This document shows, in pieces, positions 1 to 5,134 of a DNA stretch of 5,134 nt (position 1 is the stretch's first letter; each line of letters opens with the position of its first letter). Where the stretch lies: assembly GCA_020050375.1 (NCBI GenBank), contig JAGVKR010000366.1, positions 1 to 5,134 of the forward strand. The letters run 5' to 3'. Position numbers and translations under genes: made by a program. The notes under the pieces were generated by a model. That model was not told where the DNA came from. It made no database searches and saw nothing but the letters and a program-made list of their open reading frames with translations. The DNA is from Planctomycetales bacterium (GTDB lineage: Bacteria; Planctomycetota; Planctomycetia; Planctomycetales; Planctomycetaceae).

Positions 1-604
1 CGTCCATCAGCACGACGTCCGGATTGGTGGCAAGCGTCCGGGCGATGCACAAGCGTTGCTGCTGCCCCCCCGACAGGGCGAGGGCGCTGTCGCGGAGACG
101 GTCTTTGACTTCATCCCAGAGTGCGGCCCGTTTCAGCGAGGCCTCCACGATGCCGTTGAGCTCCGATTTGCTGCGCGTCCCGGCGATCCGCGGGCCGTAG
201 GCGACGTTTTCGTAGATCGACTTGGGGAACGGGTTCGACTTCTGAAAGACCATTCCCACCCGCTTGCGGAGCGCGACCACGTCGATCTCGGGGCCGTAGA
301 TGTCGACCCCGTCGACCAGGACCTGCCCCGTCAGGCGTCGATCTTCGATCAGGTCGTTCATCCGGTTGAGCGTTCGCAGAAACGTGCTCTTGCCGCAACC
401 CGAGGGGCCGATCAGTGCGGTGACGCAGCGTTCGGCAATCGACAGCGTGATATCGAACAACGCCTGCGTCGGTCCGTAATGGAAGTTGACGCCGCGGGCC
501 TCGATTTTGGGCGCGAGGGCAGGAGGCGCATCGTTTCCCTGGTGCGCACGGCGAGACTGGTTCGTGCTGACAATTTCCGAGAACGACTGTAGCAGGGCCA
601 CCAT
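1..604 (-). CDS. pstB: Phosphate ABC transporter ATP-binding protein PstB (3' end outside window)
   Basis: This is the ATPase subunit of the high-affinity phosphate importer PstSCAB, which sits on the cytoplasmic face and hydrolyses ATP to drive phosphate uptake. Translation from ATG at 604 gives 201 residues before the window ends. Visible motifs are the aromatic A-loop (Y43), Walker [10 protein letters not shown] (66-74), the Q-loop in [10 protein letters not shown] (Q121), the signature LSGGQQQRL (177-185) and Walker B VVLMD (197-201). The FQK-PFP-SIY-N pattern and the RTLNRMND segment are characteristic of PstB rather than other ABC ATPases. The start is supported by a purine-rich GGAAGGGG at 609-616. 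About 32 residues precede the first conserved strand, roughly 20 more than in E. coli PstB; this tail is low in conserved features. The Walker B glutamate, H-loop and C-terminus lie beyond position 1. It lies downstream of phoR on the same strand, as expected for a phosphate-starvation locus. Confidence 0.97.
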   Translation of the reverse strand, partial: MVALLQSFSEIVSTNQSRRAHQGNDAPPALAPKIEARGVNFHYGPTQALFDITLSIAERCVTALIGPSGCGKSTFLRTLNRMNDLIEDRRLTGQVLVDGVDIYGPEIDVVALRKRVGMVFQKSNPFPKSIYENVAYGPRIAGTRSKSELNGIVEASLKRAALWDEVKDRLRDSALALSGGQQQRLCIARTLATNPDVVLMD

Positions 605-918
605 ACCGCCCCTTCCCCCCGATGACGTCTGCCGGATTGCTGACCGAACGCGGGTGAGGTCTATCAGCGCTGAATGTCGTGCGGCAAAGTGAGAGAATCC
701 AAAGCGACCGCCCCTGCAGACGCGCCAACCGCGCATCGAATACCCAATTCATCGAGACTGATGCTACGCTTTGTGTATGAAGAATCGACCCGGTGAATTG
801 TGAAGAAACGATGAAGGCCAAAAGCCCGTCGAAAGCGTGGAGTAGGCCCTTTCGGAAATTGAACTTCTCCCGGAAAAACCGCTCTTCCGAGAGGGCACAA
901 TCCCCTTTCAACGGGTCG
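605..918 (-). promoter_or_regulatory. Intergenic region between phoR and pstB, probable pst control region
   Basis: This 314-nt gap lies upstream of pstB. No convincing gene is seen in it. The only long open frame (900-664, minus) needs a TTG start, lacks a good ribosome-binding site and resembles nothing I recognise. On the minus strand it contains a weak terminator-like hairpin just after phoR (874-896). It also contains two TTCACA/TTCACC hexamers starting 7 nt apart (792-804), a further TTCATA-like element (about 777-782), and a perfect 10-bp palindrome TCAGCGCTGA (664-673) about 60 nt before the pstB start. No clear sigma-70 -35/-10 pair was found. Phosphate-responsive genes often lack a good -35 and use a PhoB-bound direct repeat instead, so a pst promoter here is plausible. 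That role is inferred from position only. Confidence 0.35.
874..896 (-). terminator. Weak candidate rho-independent terminator after phoR
   Basis: Read on the minus strand, 23 nt after the phoR stop codon, the sequence folds as a CTCT/AGAG stem with a CGGA loop. It extends by two G-C pairs past a one-base bulge and is followed at once by five T residues. The stem is short, so termination would be inefficient. It would partly separate phoR from pstB if active. Confidence 0.3.
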
Positions 919-2304
919 TTAGGGGCGCCCCAGTTGGACGGCGAACAAAGTTCCCGTTCCAAGACGGCTGTTGACCGAAATCGTTCCCCCCAGAGCTTGC
1001 ACGAGGTGCTTGACGATCGACAGCCCCAGCCCCGTCCCCCCCAGTTCCCGCGAGCGGGCTCGATCGACCCGATAGAACCGCTCGAAGATGCGGGGGAGAT
1101 GCGTTTGCGGAATACCGATGCCGGTGTCTTCGACTTCGAGGAGACACCCCCCGTCCTGTTCCTTCCAACGGATTGTGACCGAGCCCCCTTCATTCGTGTA
1201 CTTGATCGCGTTGTCGATCAGATTGTCGAGAATCTGCTCCAGCGCCTCTTCGTCCCCCAGCACGACCATTGGTTCGGGCGGAGGCTCGGTGACGAGGCGC
1301 ATCTGCTTGCGCTCGGCATTCTGACGGTGCCGCTCGTGGCAGACCGACACGATCGCTCCCAGCGGCACGGGATGCAGATCGGTCTGCATGCCTTCCGACT
1401 CGATGCGGGTCAGCGACAACAAGTCGCGAACGAGCCGATCGAGCCTGTCGCTTTGCTCGCTGACCGTCTGCAGGAAGCGAACGCGGACATCGACGTCGTC
1501 GATCGCGCCGTCGAGGAGCGTTTCGATGCAGGCCTTGATCGAAGCCAGCGGCGTCTTCAATTCGTGCGAGGCGTTGGCCACGAATTCCTGCCGCACCGAT
1601 TCGAGGCGTCGAAGCTGCGAGATGTCGCTGGCGACGACGATCGCCCCCCCGGCCGGGTCTCCCGGAAGGCCCGCTGCGCGAACCGACAACATCCGCGACA
1701 TCGGTGCGAGCAGTTCCATTTCGCCTCCCACCGGTTCGCTCGACCCGAGTGCCTCGGCCACCCATTGCTGCAGGTTCGGGCTGCGGACCAGCTCCCACAG
1801 CGGCCGGCCGACGGCCGACGCGTGTTGCAGGCGAAACAAGCGGCACGCGGCGTCGTTGAGCAGGATCACCCGCTGCCCGCTGTCGACGGCGATCACTCCT
1901 TCGGCCATGCTGTCGAGCACCGTTCGCAACTGGTTGCGATGCGCCTGGAGCTCGGCGAACCGCGTTCGGAGGTATTCCTGCATCTTGTCGACCGACTCGG
2001 CAAGCGGCTCGATCAGGAACCTCTGCTCGGCCGGAATCCGGCCTTCGAATTCGCCGGTGGACACCTGCCAGAGGACGTCGCTGGCCGCATCGACATTGTC
2101 GTCGACACGGCGCGAGAAGACGTAGGCGGCGACCAGAATCGAAAACAGGGCCAGCGTCGAGAACAGGAGCATCCCGGAAACGGCCATCGACGCCTCGACC
2201 GCCAGGCCGAACACGGCCAGCAGCGTCCCCCCGAGCGCCAGCGGCAGATAGACCGCCGCAAACGTCAGCGCCAGATTCCAAAAGCTCCGCTGCCTCGACG
2301 GCAC
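919..2304 (-). CDS. phoR: PhoR-type membrane sensor histidine kinase
   Basis: This 461-residue kinase is expected to autophosphorylate and pass phosphate to a PhoB-type response regulator in the phosphate-starvation response. Two hydrophobic segments (about 10-36 and 39-62) are separated by a very short loop, so there is no real periplasmic sensor domain, as in E. coli PhoR. A HAMP-like linker follows (about 63-118), then a PAS domain (about 122-230, beginning DSMAEGVIAVD). The HisKA domain has the phospho-acceptor H247 in ASHELKTPL. The ATPase domain has N-box NLIDNAIKYT (N361, N365), G1 DTGIGIP (393-399), F-box FERFYRVD (407-414) and G2 GGTGLGLSI (422-430). All catalytic elements are intact. 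The start is GTG at 2304, with GAGGAG at 2310-2315 five nt upstream. The PhoR assignment rests on architecture plus the downstream pstB; the kinase core alone would fit several families. No response regulator gene adjoins it in this window. Confidence 0.87.
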   Translation of the reverse strand: MPSRQRSFWNLALTFAAVYLPLALGGTLLAVFGLAVEASMAVSGMLLFSTLALFSILVAAYVFSRRVDDNVDAASDVLWQVSTGEFEGRIPAEQRFLIEPLAESVDKMQEYLRTRFAELQAHRNQLRTVLDSMAEGVIAVDSGQRVILLNDAACRLFRLQHASAVGRPLWELVRSPNLQQWVAEALGSSEPVGGEMELLAPMSRMLSVRAAGLPGDPAGGAIVVASDISQLRRLESVRQEFVANASHELKTPLASIKACIETLLDGAIDDVDVRVRFLQTVSEQSDRLDRLVRDLLSLTRIESEGMQTDLHPVPLGAIVSVCHERHRQNAERKQMRLVTEPPPEPMVVLGDEEALEQILDNLIDNAIKYTNEGGSVTIRWKEQDGGCLLEVEDTGIGIPQTHLPRIFERFYRVDRARSRELGGTGLGLSIVKHLVQALGGTISVNSRLGTGTLFAVQLGRP

Positions 2305-2309
2305 GACGA

Positions 2310-2315
2310 CTCCTC
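2310..2315 (-). promoter_or_regulatory. Ribosome-binding site fixing the phoR GTG start
   Basis: GAGGAG on the minus strand lies 5 nt before GTG at 2304. It supports this non-ATG start; an upstream GTG at 2320 is in a different frame from the kinase. Confidence 0.65.
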
Positions 2316-2365
2316 ACCACACGACGGCATCCGTGACGCTACGACACGGGAGTAGTCTCGCCTCT

Positions 2366-2404
2366 CACCGGCAGCGGTTCAACCGTGTCGCCCTGTCGCC
2401 GGTG
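2366..2404. repeat. Nested inverted repeat between acetyltransferase and phoR
   Basis: An outer perfect 7-bp inverted repeat (CACCGGC at 2366-2372 and GCCGGTG at 2398-2404) encloses an inner palindrome CGGTTCAACCG (2375-2385), which is symmetric around one central base. It begins 8 nt past the acetyltransferase stop and lies about 60 nt before the phoR start. No T-run follows on either strand, so it is not a standard intrinsic terminator. It could be an RNA structure at the transcript end, or the inner palindrome could be an operator for phoR. Confidence 0.5.
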
Positions 2405-2411
2405 CTTTGCG

Positions 2412-2813
2412 TCAACGAGCGATCTCGGAGTCGAGCGTCAATTGCATGTAGATCAAATCCAGCCATTTCCCGAATTTGTGGCCGATCTCAACGAGGTGAG
2501 CGACTTTCCGAAAGCCCATGCGCTCCTGCAAGGCGATGCTCGCTGCCTGCTCGGCGCTCACGCTCCCGATCATCGAGTGAAAACCGGATTCGCGAGCGCG
2601 AGCGATCAAGTCGCTCAAGATCGTCCGCCCCAGCCCGTGGCGATGCCGATCGTGTTTGATGTAGACCGACGCTTCAACCGTTGGCGCCATGGCCGCCCGC
2701 GGTCGAAACTTCGAGAGCGCGCCCCATCCGACAATGTGGCCGTTGCTTTCCGCGACGATGACCGGATATTTTTCGGGCGGATGGTCACGAAACCAGGCGA
2801 TCCTGTCGGGCAT
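2412..2813 (-). CDS. GNAT acetyltransferase, phosphinothricin acetyltransferase-like, apparently lacking its N-terminus
   Basis: From ATG at 2813 this encodes 133 residues of a GCN5-related N-acetyltransferase, which transfers acetyl from acetyl-CoA to an amine. The pattern VEASVYIKHDRHRHGLG (46-62) is strand beta4 plus the acetyl-CoA pyrophosphate loop. A histidine (H57) stands where the R/Q-x-x-G-x-G motif usually begins. The segment ASIALQERMGFRKV (91-104) and the tail with GHKFGKWLDLIYMQL (111-125) are typical of the phosphinothricin/methionine sulfoximine acetyltransferase subgroup. Family members are usually about 165-180 residues. The same frame stays open upstream to a TAA at 2913-2915, and residues read there (YVLSASCTYQREPET, about 2814-2858) match the family's usual N-terminal third. 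However, no ATG, GTG or TTG lies in that stretch, and the first strand and helix (about 25 residues) are not recognisable in any frame. GGAG at 2817-2820 is only 3 nt from the ATG. This may be a 5'-truncated pseudogene or a shortened protein; the substrate is unknown. Confidence 0.72.
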   Translation of the reverse strand: MPDRIAWFRDHPPEKYPVIVAESNGHIVGWGALSKFRPRAAMAPTVEASVYIKHDRHRHGLGRTILSDLIARARESGFHSMIGSVSAEQAASIALQERMGFRKVAHLVEIGHKFGKWLDLIYMQLTLDSEIAR

Positions 2814-2937
2814 CGTCTCCGGTTCGCGCTGATAAGTGCAACTGGCGCTCAGGACATAGGATTTTGAATTTCGTCGTTTCGTGTGGTGGTGGAAGACGAA
2901 ACCGCGTTCGCGTTATGCTTCCGCGACACGCACCCAT

Positions 2938-2957
2938 TAGTATACAAAAGTATATTA
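2938..2957. promoter_or_regulatory. Palindromic candidate operator, GntR-like
   Basis: The sequence reads TAGTATAC, AAAA, GTATATTA. Seven of the eight arm positions pair as an inverted repeat. GTATAC cores spaced this way resemble operators of FadR-type GntR regulators (T-N-GT...AC-N-A), a family-level resemblance only. It overlaps the -10 and spacer of the leftward promoter, where a bound repressor would block transcription. It lies about 90-105 nt upstream of the exported propeller gene, so it could act on both directions. No regulator gene is present in the window. Confidence 0.35.
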
Positions 2958-2967
2958 TGTCTGTCAA
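2939..2967 (-). promoter_or_regulatory. Near-consensus sigma-70 promoter reading toward the acetyltransferase
   Basis: On the minus strand TTGACA (2962-2967) is separated by exactly 17 nt from TATACT (2939-2944). That is a perfect -35 and a five-of-six -10 hexamer, with an A/T-rich spacer. The predicted transcript start is near 2932, giving a leader of about 120 nt before the ATG at 2813. This is the best promoter-like sequence in the window and stands out from its GC-rich surroundings. Confidence 0.55.
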
Positions 2968-2984
2968 TCCCGTTCCATTAGAAT
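2955..2984 (+). promoter_or_regulatory. Weak candidate promoter for the plus-strand gene pair
   Basis: TTATGT (2955-2960) and TAGAAT (2979-2984) are separated by 18 nt in the correct orientation for the gene at 3045. The -10 matches five of six consensus bases, but the -35 matches only three, so this is tentative. A promoter is expected in this region because the genes diverge here. Confidence 0.25.
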
Positions 2985-3044
2985 GACAATCGCTGATCGA
3001 TCCCGACTGTTTTCGCATTTTCGCTCGCCGCGAGGATTCCCAAC

Positions 3045-4136
3045 ATGTCAGCGTCAAATCGTGCTTCGTCCGAGAGCGGCCCTTCCCGCCGCGAGTTCAT
3101 CAAAGCCGCCGGCGCGGCCGTCGCCGCCTCTGCCGTGGGGCCGACCATTCTGGGAGCCGCCGACAAGGCCGGCGTGAAGAACGCAATCGTCGGCACGGGC
3201 GAACACACCTACGAAGCGATTCACAACTGGGGCGAAGTCCCCTCGCACATCAAGTGGGGTGAGACACACGGCGTCGCCGTCGACTCGGCGGGCTTGATCT
3301 ACATCAAGCACCGCAGCCGCGCCGAAGTGCCGATCGACGCCGTCGCCGTGTTCGATCCGGCCGGCAAGTTCGTCCGCTCGTTCGGCAAGGAGTACCACCA
3401 GGGGGGCCACGGAATCGACATCCGCAAGGACGGCAACGAGGAGTTTCTGCACCTCTGCGATGTGTTCAACCGGCAGGTGATCAAAACGACCCTCACCGGC
3501 GAGCAGGTCTGGAAGATGTGCTACCCGATGGAACCGGAGGTCTATCAGAAGGTCAGCAAGTTCAGCCCGACCAACGTCGCCTTCGGATCAGACGGCGGAT
3601 TCTACGTCGCCGACGGCTACGGGTCGCATTACATCCACCAGTACGACAAGAACGCCCGCTGGATCCGCACGTGGGGAGGCGAAGGAACTGAGCCGGGCAA
3701 AATGAAAACGCCGCACGGCATCTGGCTCGATGACCGGCCCGGCCGCGAGCCGTCGCTCGTCGTCGCCGACCGCGCCAATGCGCGCCTCCAGTACTTCACG
3801 CTCGACGGGAAACACATCGGGTTTGCGGGGGACGTCAGCTTTCCCGCGCATTTCGACATCCGCGGGACAGAGCTTCTCGTCCCCGACCTGCATGCCCGCG
3901 TGTCGATTCTCGACAAGGACAACAAGACGATCGTCCACCTGGGCTACGATCCCGAATGGACGAAGCTGGTCCTCGAGAAAGACGACAAGGGGGGCTTCAA
4001 AATGCGCGGCCAGCCCGAACGCTGGGAGAACGGCAAGTTCGTCCACCCGCACGACGCCTGCTACGACAAGAACGGCAACATTTTCGTCGTGGAATGGGTG
4101 CCGACTGGCCGTGTGACGCTGTTGCGCAAGGTGTGA
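3045..4136 (+). CDS. Tat-exported six-bladed beta-propeller resembling peptidyl-alpha-hydroxyglycine amidating lyase (PAL)
   Basis: This 363-residue protein starts with a twin-arginine signal, SRREFIKAAG (14-23) and an Ala-rich hydrophobic stretch to about residue 38, so it is exported folded. The rest is an NHL/PAL-type propeller with repeats such as GVAVDSAGLIYI, NVAFGSDGGFYVADGY and HGIWLDD. Aligned by eye with the PAL domain of animal peptidylglycine amidating enzyme, key residues are kept: zinc-ligand histidines H122 (GGHGI), H224 (TPHGI) and H336 (HPHD), the following D337, and catalytic-type R90 (KHRS), Y192 (DGYG) and R243 (ADRANARLQ). PAL splits alpha-hydroxyglycine peptides into amide and glyoxylate; here the real substrate is unknown and no monooxygenase (PHM) domain is fused. 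ATG at 3045 has GAGGA at 3032-3036, eight nt upstream. It is followed after 24 nt by the MFS transporter and is probably in one operon with it. It could also be a non-enzymatic NHL protein, although the retained metal site argues against that. Confidence 0.93.
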   Translation: MSASNRASSESGPSRREFIKAAGAAVAASAVGPTILGAADKAGVKNAIVGTGEHTYEAIHNWGEVPSHIKWGETHGVAVDSAGLIYIKHRSRAEVPIDAVAVFDPAGKFVRSFGKEYHQGGHGIDIRKDGNEEFLHLCDVFNRQVIKTTLTGEQVWKMCYPMEPEVYQKVSKFSPTNVAFGSDGGFYVADGYGSHYIHQYDKNARWIRTWGGEGTEPGKMKTPHGIWLDDRPGREPSLVVADRANARLQYFTLDGKHIGFAGDVSFPAHFDIRGTELLVPDLHARVSILDKDNKTIVHLGYDPEWTKLVLEKDDKGGFKMRGQPERWENGKFVHPHDACYDKNGNIFVVEWVPTGRVTLLRKV

Positions 4137-4160
4137 TCGGTTCGTCCGAAAGGTTGTTGA

Positions 4161-5134
4161 ATGTCGTCTTCGCGTCGTGCCCCGCTGCTCATTATCTTTC
4201 TCACGGTCTTCATCGACCTCCTTGGTTTCGGGATCGTATTGCCGCTGTTGCCGCGGTACGCGAAGCATTTCAATGCCGACGGGCTGACGCTGGGGCTCTT
4301 GATGGCGTCGTTCTCGGCGATGCAGTTTCTCTTCGCGCCGCTCTGGGGGCGCGTTTCCGATCGAGTCGGGCGGCGGCCGATCCTCATGCTGGGACTGGCC
4401 GGCTCGGCAGTCTTCTACACCCTGTTTGGATATTGCACGTCCCTGGGAGCGTCGGGGACGATGCTCGGGCTGGGTGTTCTGCCGTGGCTCTTCATCTGCC
4501 GAATCGGTGCGGGAATTGCCGGAGCGACGATCCCCACCGCCCAGGCGTACATCGCTGACGTGACCGGGCCAAAAGAGCGTGCGAAGGGCATGGCTCTGAT
4601 CGGTGCGGCGTTCGGGATTGGATTTACGTTCGGTCCGCTGCTGGGAGCGGCCTTCGTGCCGGGTGACGTCAGCGACTTCGGCTCGAAAGCCGGCGGGCAG
4701 GTCGCCGAAGCGCTCCACGTCACACCCGATCAATCCTCGCGAATTGCCGCCGCCGTCGAAGAGTACGGCCGCGAGCGCCAGGCACTGGGAAGAAGCAATA
4801 CGCGGGCCCAACGCGACGCGCTCAAGCGAACCCGAGATTCGCAGATCGCCGCCATCCTTTCGGTCGAACAGCAGGAGACGCTGCACCGGCTGGGAGCGCC
4901 AAGCTCGGCCCCCGGCTACGTGGCTGGCGTCTTGTCGGGGCTGGCGCTCCTCTCGGCGATCTTTCTGCTGCCTGAATCACTGCAACCGGGCGCTCGTGCC
5001 GAAGCCCGGCATTGGCTGGACGTCGGCAGCCTGCGGGCGGCGCTGGCGACTCCCTCGATCGGCCTGATTCTGCTGACGACGTTTCTCACCACGTTCGCTT
5101 TCGGCCAGTTCGAGAGCACGCTGTCGCTGCTCAC
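4161..5134 (+). CDS. MFS drug:H+ antiporter-like transporter with a large periplasmic insert (3' end outside window)
   Basis: This is the N-terminal 324 residues of a TetA-like major facilitator protein of the inner membrane. TM1 carries FIDLLGFGIVLPLLPRYA (17-34). Motif A GRVSDRVGRRP (63-73) lies between TM2 and TM3, and TM4 holds RIGAGIAGATIPTAQAYIAD (114-133). TM5 has the antiporter motif C, GIGFTFGPLLGA (152-163), pointing to proton-coupled export. TM6 (about 251-270, ending LLPES) comes only after an unusual loop of about 80 residues (167-249); related transporters normally have a loop of about ten there. The loop is hydrophilic and helical, with LTxxQ-like motifs VTPDQ (187-191) and LSVEQ (233-237). 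TM7 begins near 298 and the C-terminal half is outside the window. GAAAGG at 4148-4153 precedes ATG 4161 by seven nt. The substrate cannot be named from sequence. Confidence 0.93.
   Translation, partial: MSSSRRAPLLIIFLTVFIDLLGFGIVLPLLPRYAKHFNADGLTLGLLMASFSAMQFLFAPLWGRVSDRVGRRPILMLGLAGSAVFYTLFGYCTSLGASGTMLGLGVLPWLFICRIGAGIAGATIPTAQAYIADVTGPKERAKGMALIGAAFGIGFTFGPLLGAAFVPGDVSDFGSKAGGQVAEALHVTPDQSSRIAAAVEEYGRERQALGRSNTRAQRDALKRTRDSQIAAILSVEQQETLHRLGAPSSAPGYVAGVLSGLALLSAIFLLPESLQPGARAEARHWLDVGSLRAALATPSIGLILLTTFLTTFAFGQFESTLSLL

Noticed and set aside
664..900. A 78-codon minus-strand open frame in the phoR-pstB gap
   Set aside because: It starts with TTG, has no clear ribosome-binding site and overlaps the terminator-like hairpin. 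It shows no recognisable domain or signal peptide.
922..931. GGGGCGCCCC palindrome at the end of phoR
   Set aside because: It encodes the final residues GRP of the kinase and has no T-tract, so chance in GC-rich coding sequence is sufficient.
111..1193. A 360-codon minus-strand open frame across the phoR end, the gap and pstB
   Set aside because: It is out of frame with both genes. Its C-terminal part is PstB read in the wrong frame (GLRQEH in place of the Walker A region).
793..2355. A 520-codon open frame on the plus strand opposite phoR
   Set aside because: It is the antisense of an intact histidine kinase with every catalytic motif. Its translation is Arg/Asp/Gln-rich and low in recognisable structure, as expected for a GC-rich shadow frame.
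2785..2937. A short minus-strand frame (ATG at 2937) read as a frameshifted N-terminus of the acetyltransferase
   Set aside because: Its residues do not resemble the family's first strand and helix. The true family residues near 2814-2858 are already in the main frame, so a single frameshift would not restore the protein.
3588..4886. A 432-codon open frame on the minus strand opposite the propeller and transporter genes
   Set aside because: It spans two clearly real plus-strand genes and the gap between them. Its translation is charged, repetitive and without domains, so it is a codon-bias shadow.

Overview
The window looks like chromosomal DNA from a GC-rich bacterium, most likely a planctomycete (Planctomycetota). 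This rests on three inferences: the Tat-exported beta-propeller annotated in the style common to that phylum, the PhoR/PstB arrangement, and an MFS transporter carrying a Spy/CpxP-like helical insert. No rRNA, marker gene or mobile element is present to settle the taxonomy. There are five protein genes: three on the minus strand (left half) and two on the plus strand (right half), diverging from a short AT-rich region around 2940-2985.

Left half, minus strand, in transcription order. A GNAT acetyltransferase of the phosphinothricin acetyltransferase type (2813-2412) appears to lack its normal N-terminus. Next is a PhoR-type sensor histidine kinase (2304-919) with two membrane segments, HAMP-like linker, PAS domain and complete kinase core. 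After a 314-nt gap comes pstB, the phosphate-importer ATPase (604 to beyond position 1), which runs off the left edge. PhoR and PstB are expected to act together: the Pst complex imports phosphate and, through PhoU, informs the PhoR kinase. No phoB, phoU, pstA, pstC or pstS is visible here.

Right half, plus strand. A Tat-exported six-bladed beta-propeller (3045-4136) keeps the zinc-ligand histidines and catalytic Arg/Tyr pattern of peptidyl-alpha-hydroxyglycine amidating lyase (PAL). It is followed after 24 nt by an MFS drug:H+ antiporter-like protein (4161 to beyond 5134) whose TM5-TM6 periplasmic loop holds about 80 extra residues with two LTxxQ-like motifs. The two are probably co-transcribed.

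The divergent region (2814-3044) holds a near-consensus sigma-70 promoter reading left (TTGACA, 17-nt spacer, TATACT). An A/T-rich palindrome overlaps it and resembles a GntR-type operator. A nested inverted repeat sits between the acetyltransferase and phoR. The most interesting items are the PAL-like exported enzyme, the transporter with the Spy-like insert, and the beheaded acetyltransferase behind a strong, possibly repressed promoter.
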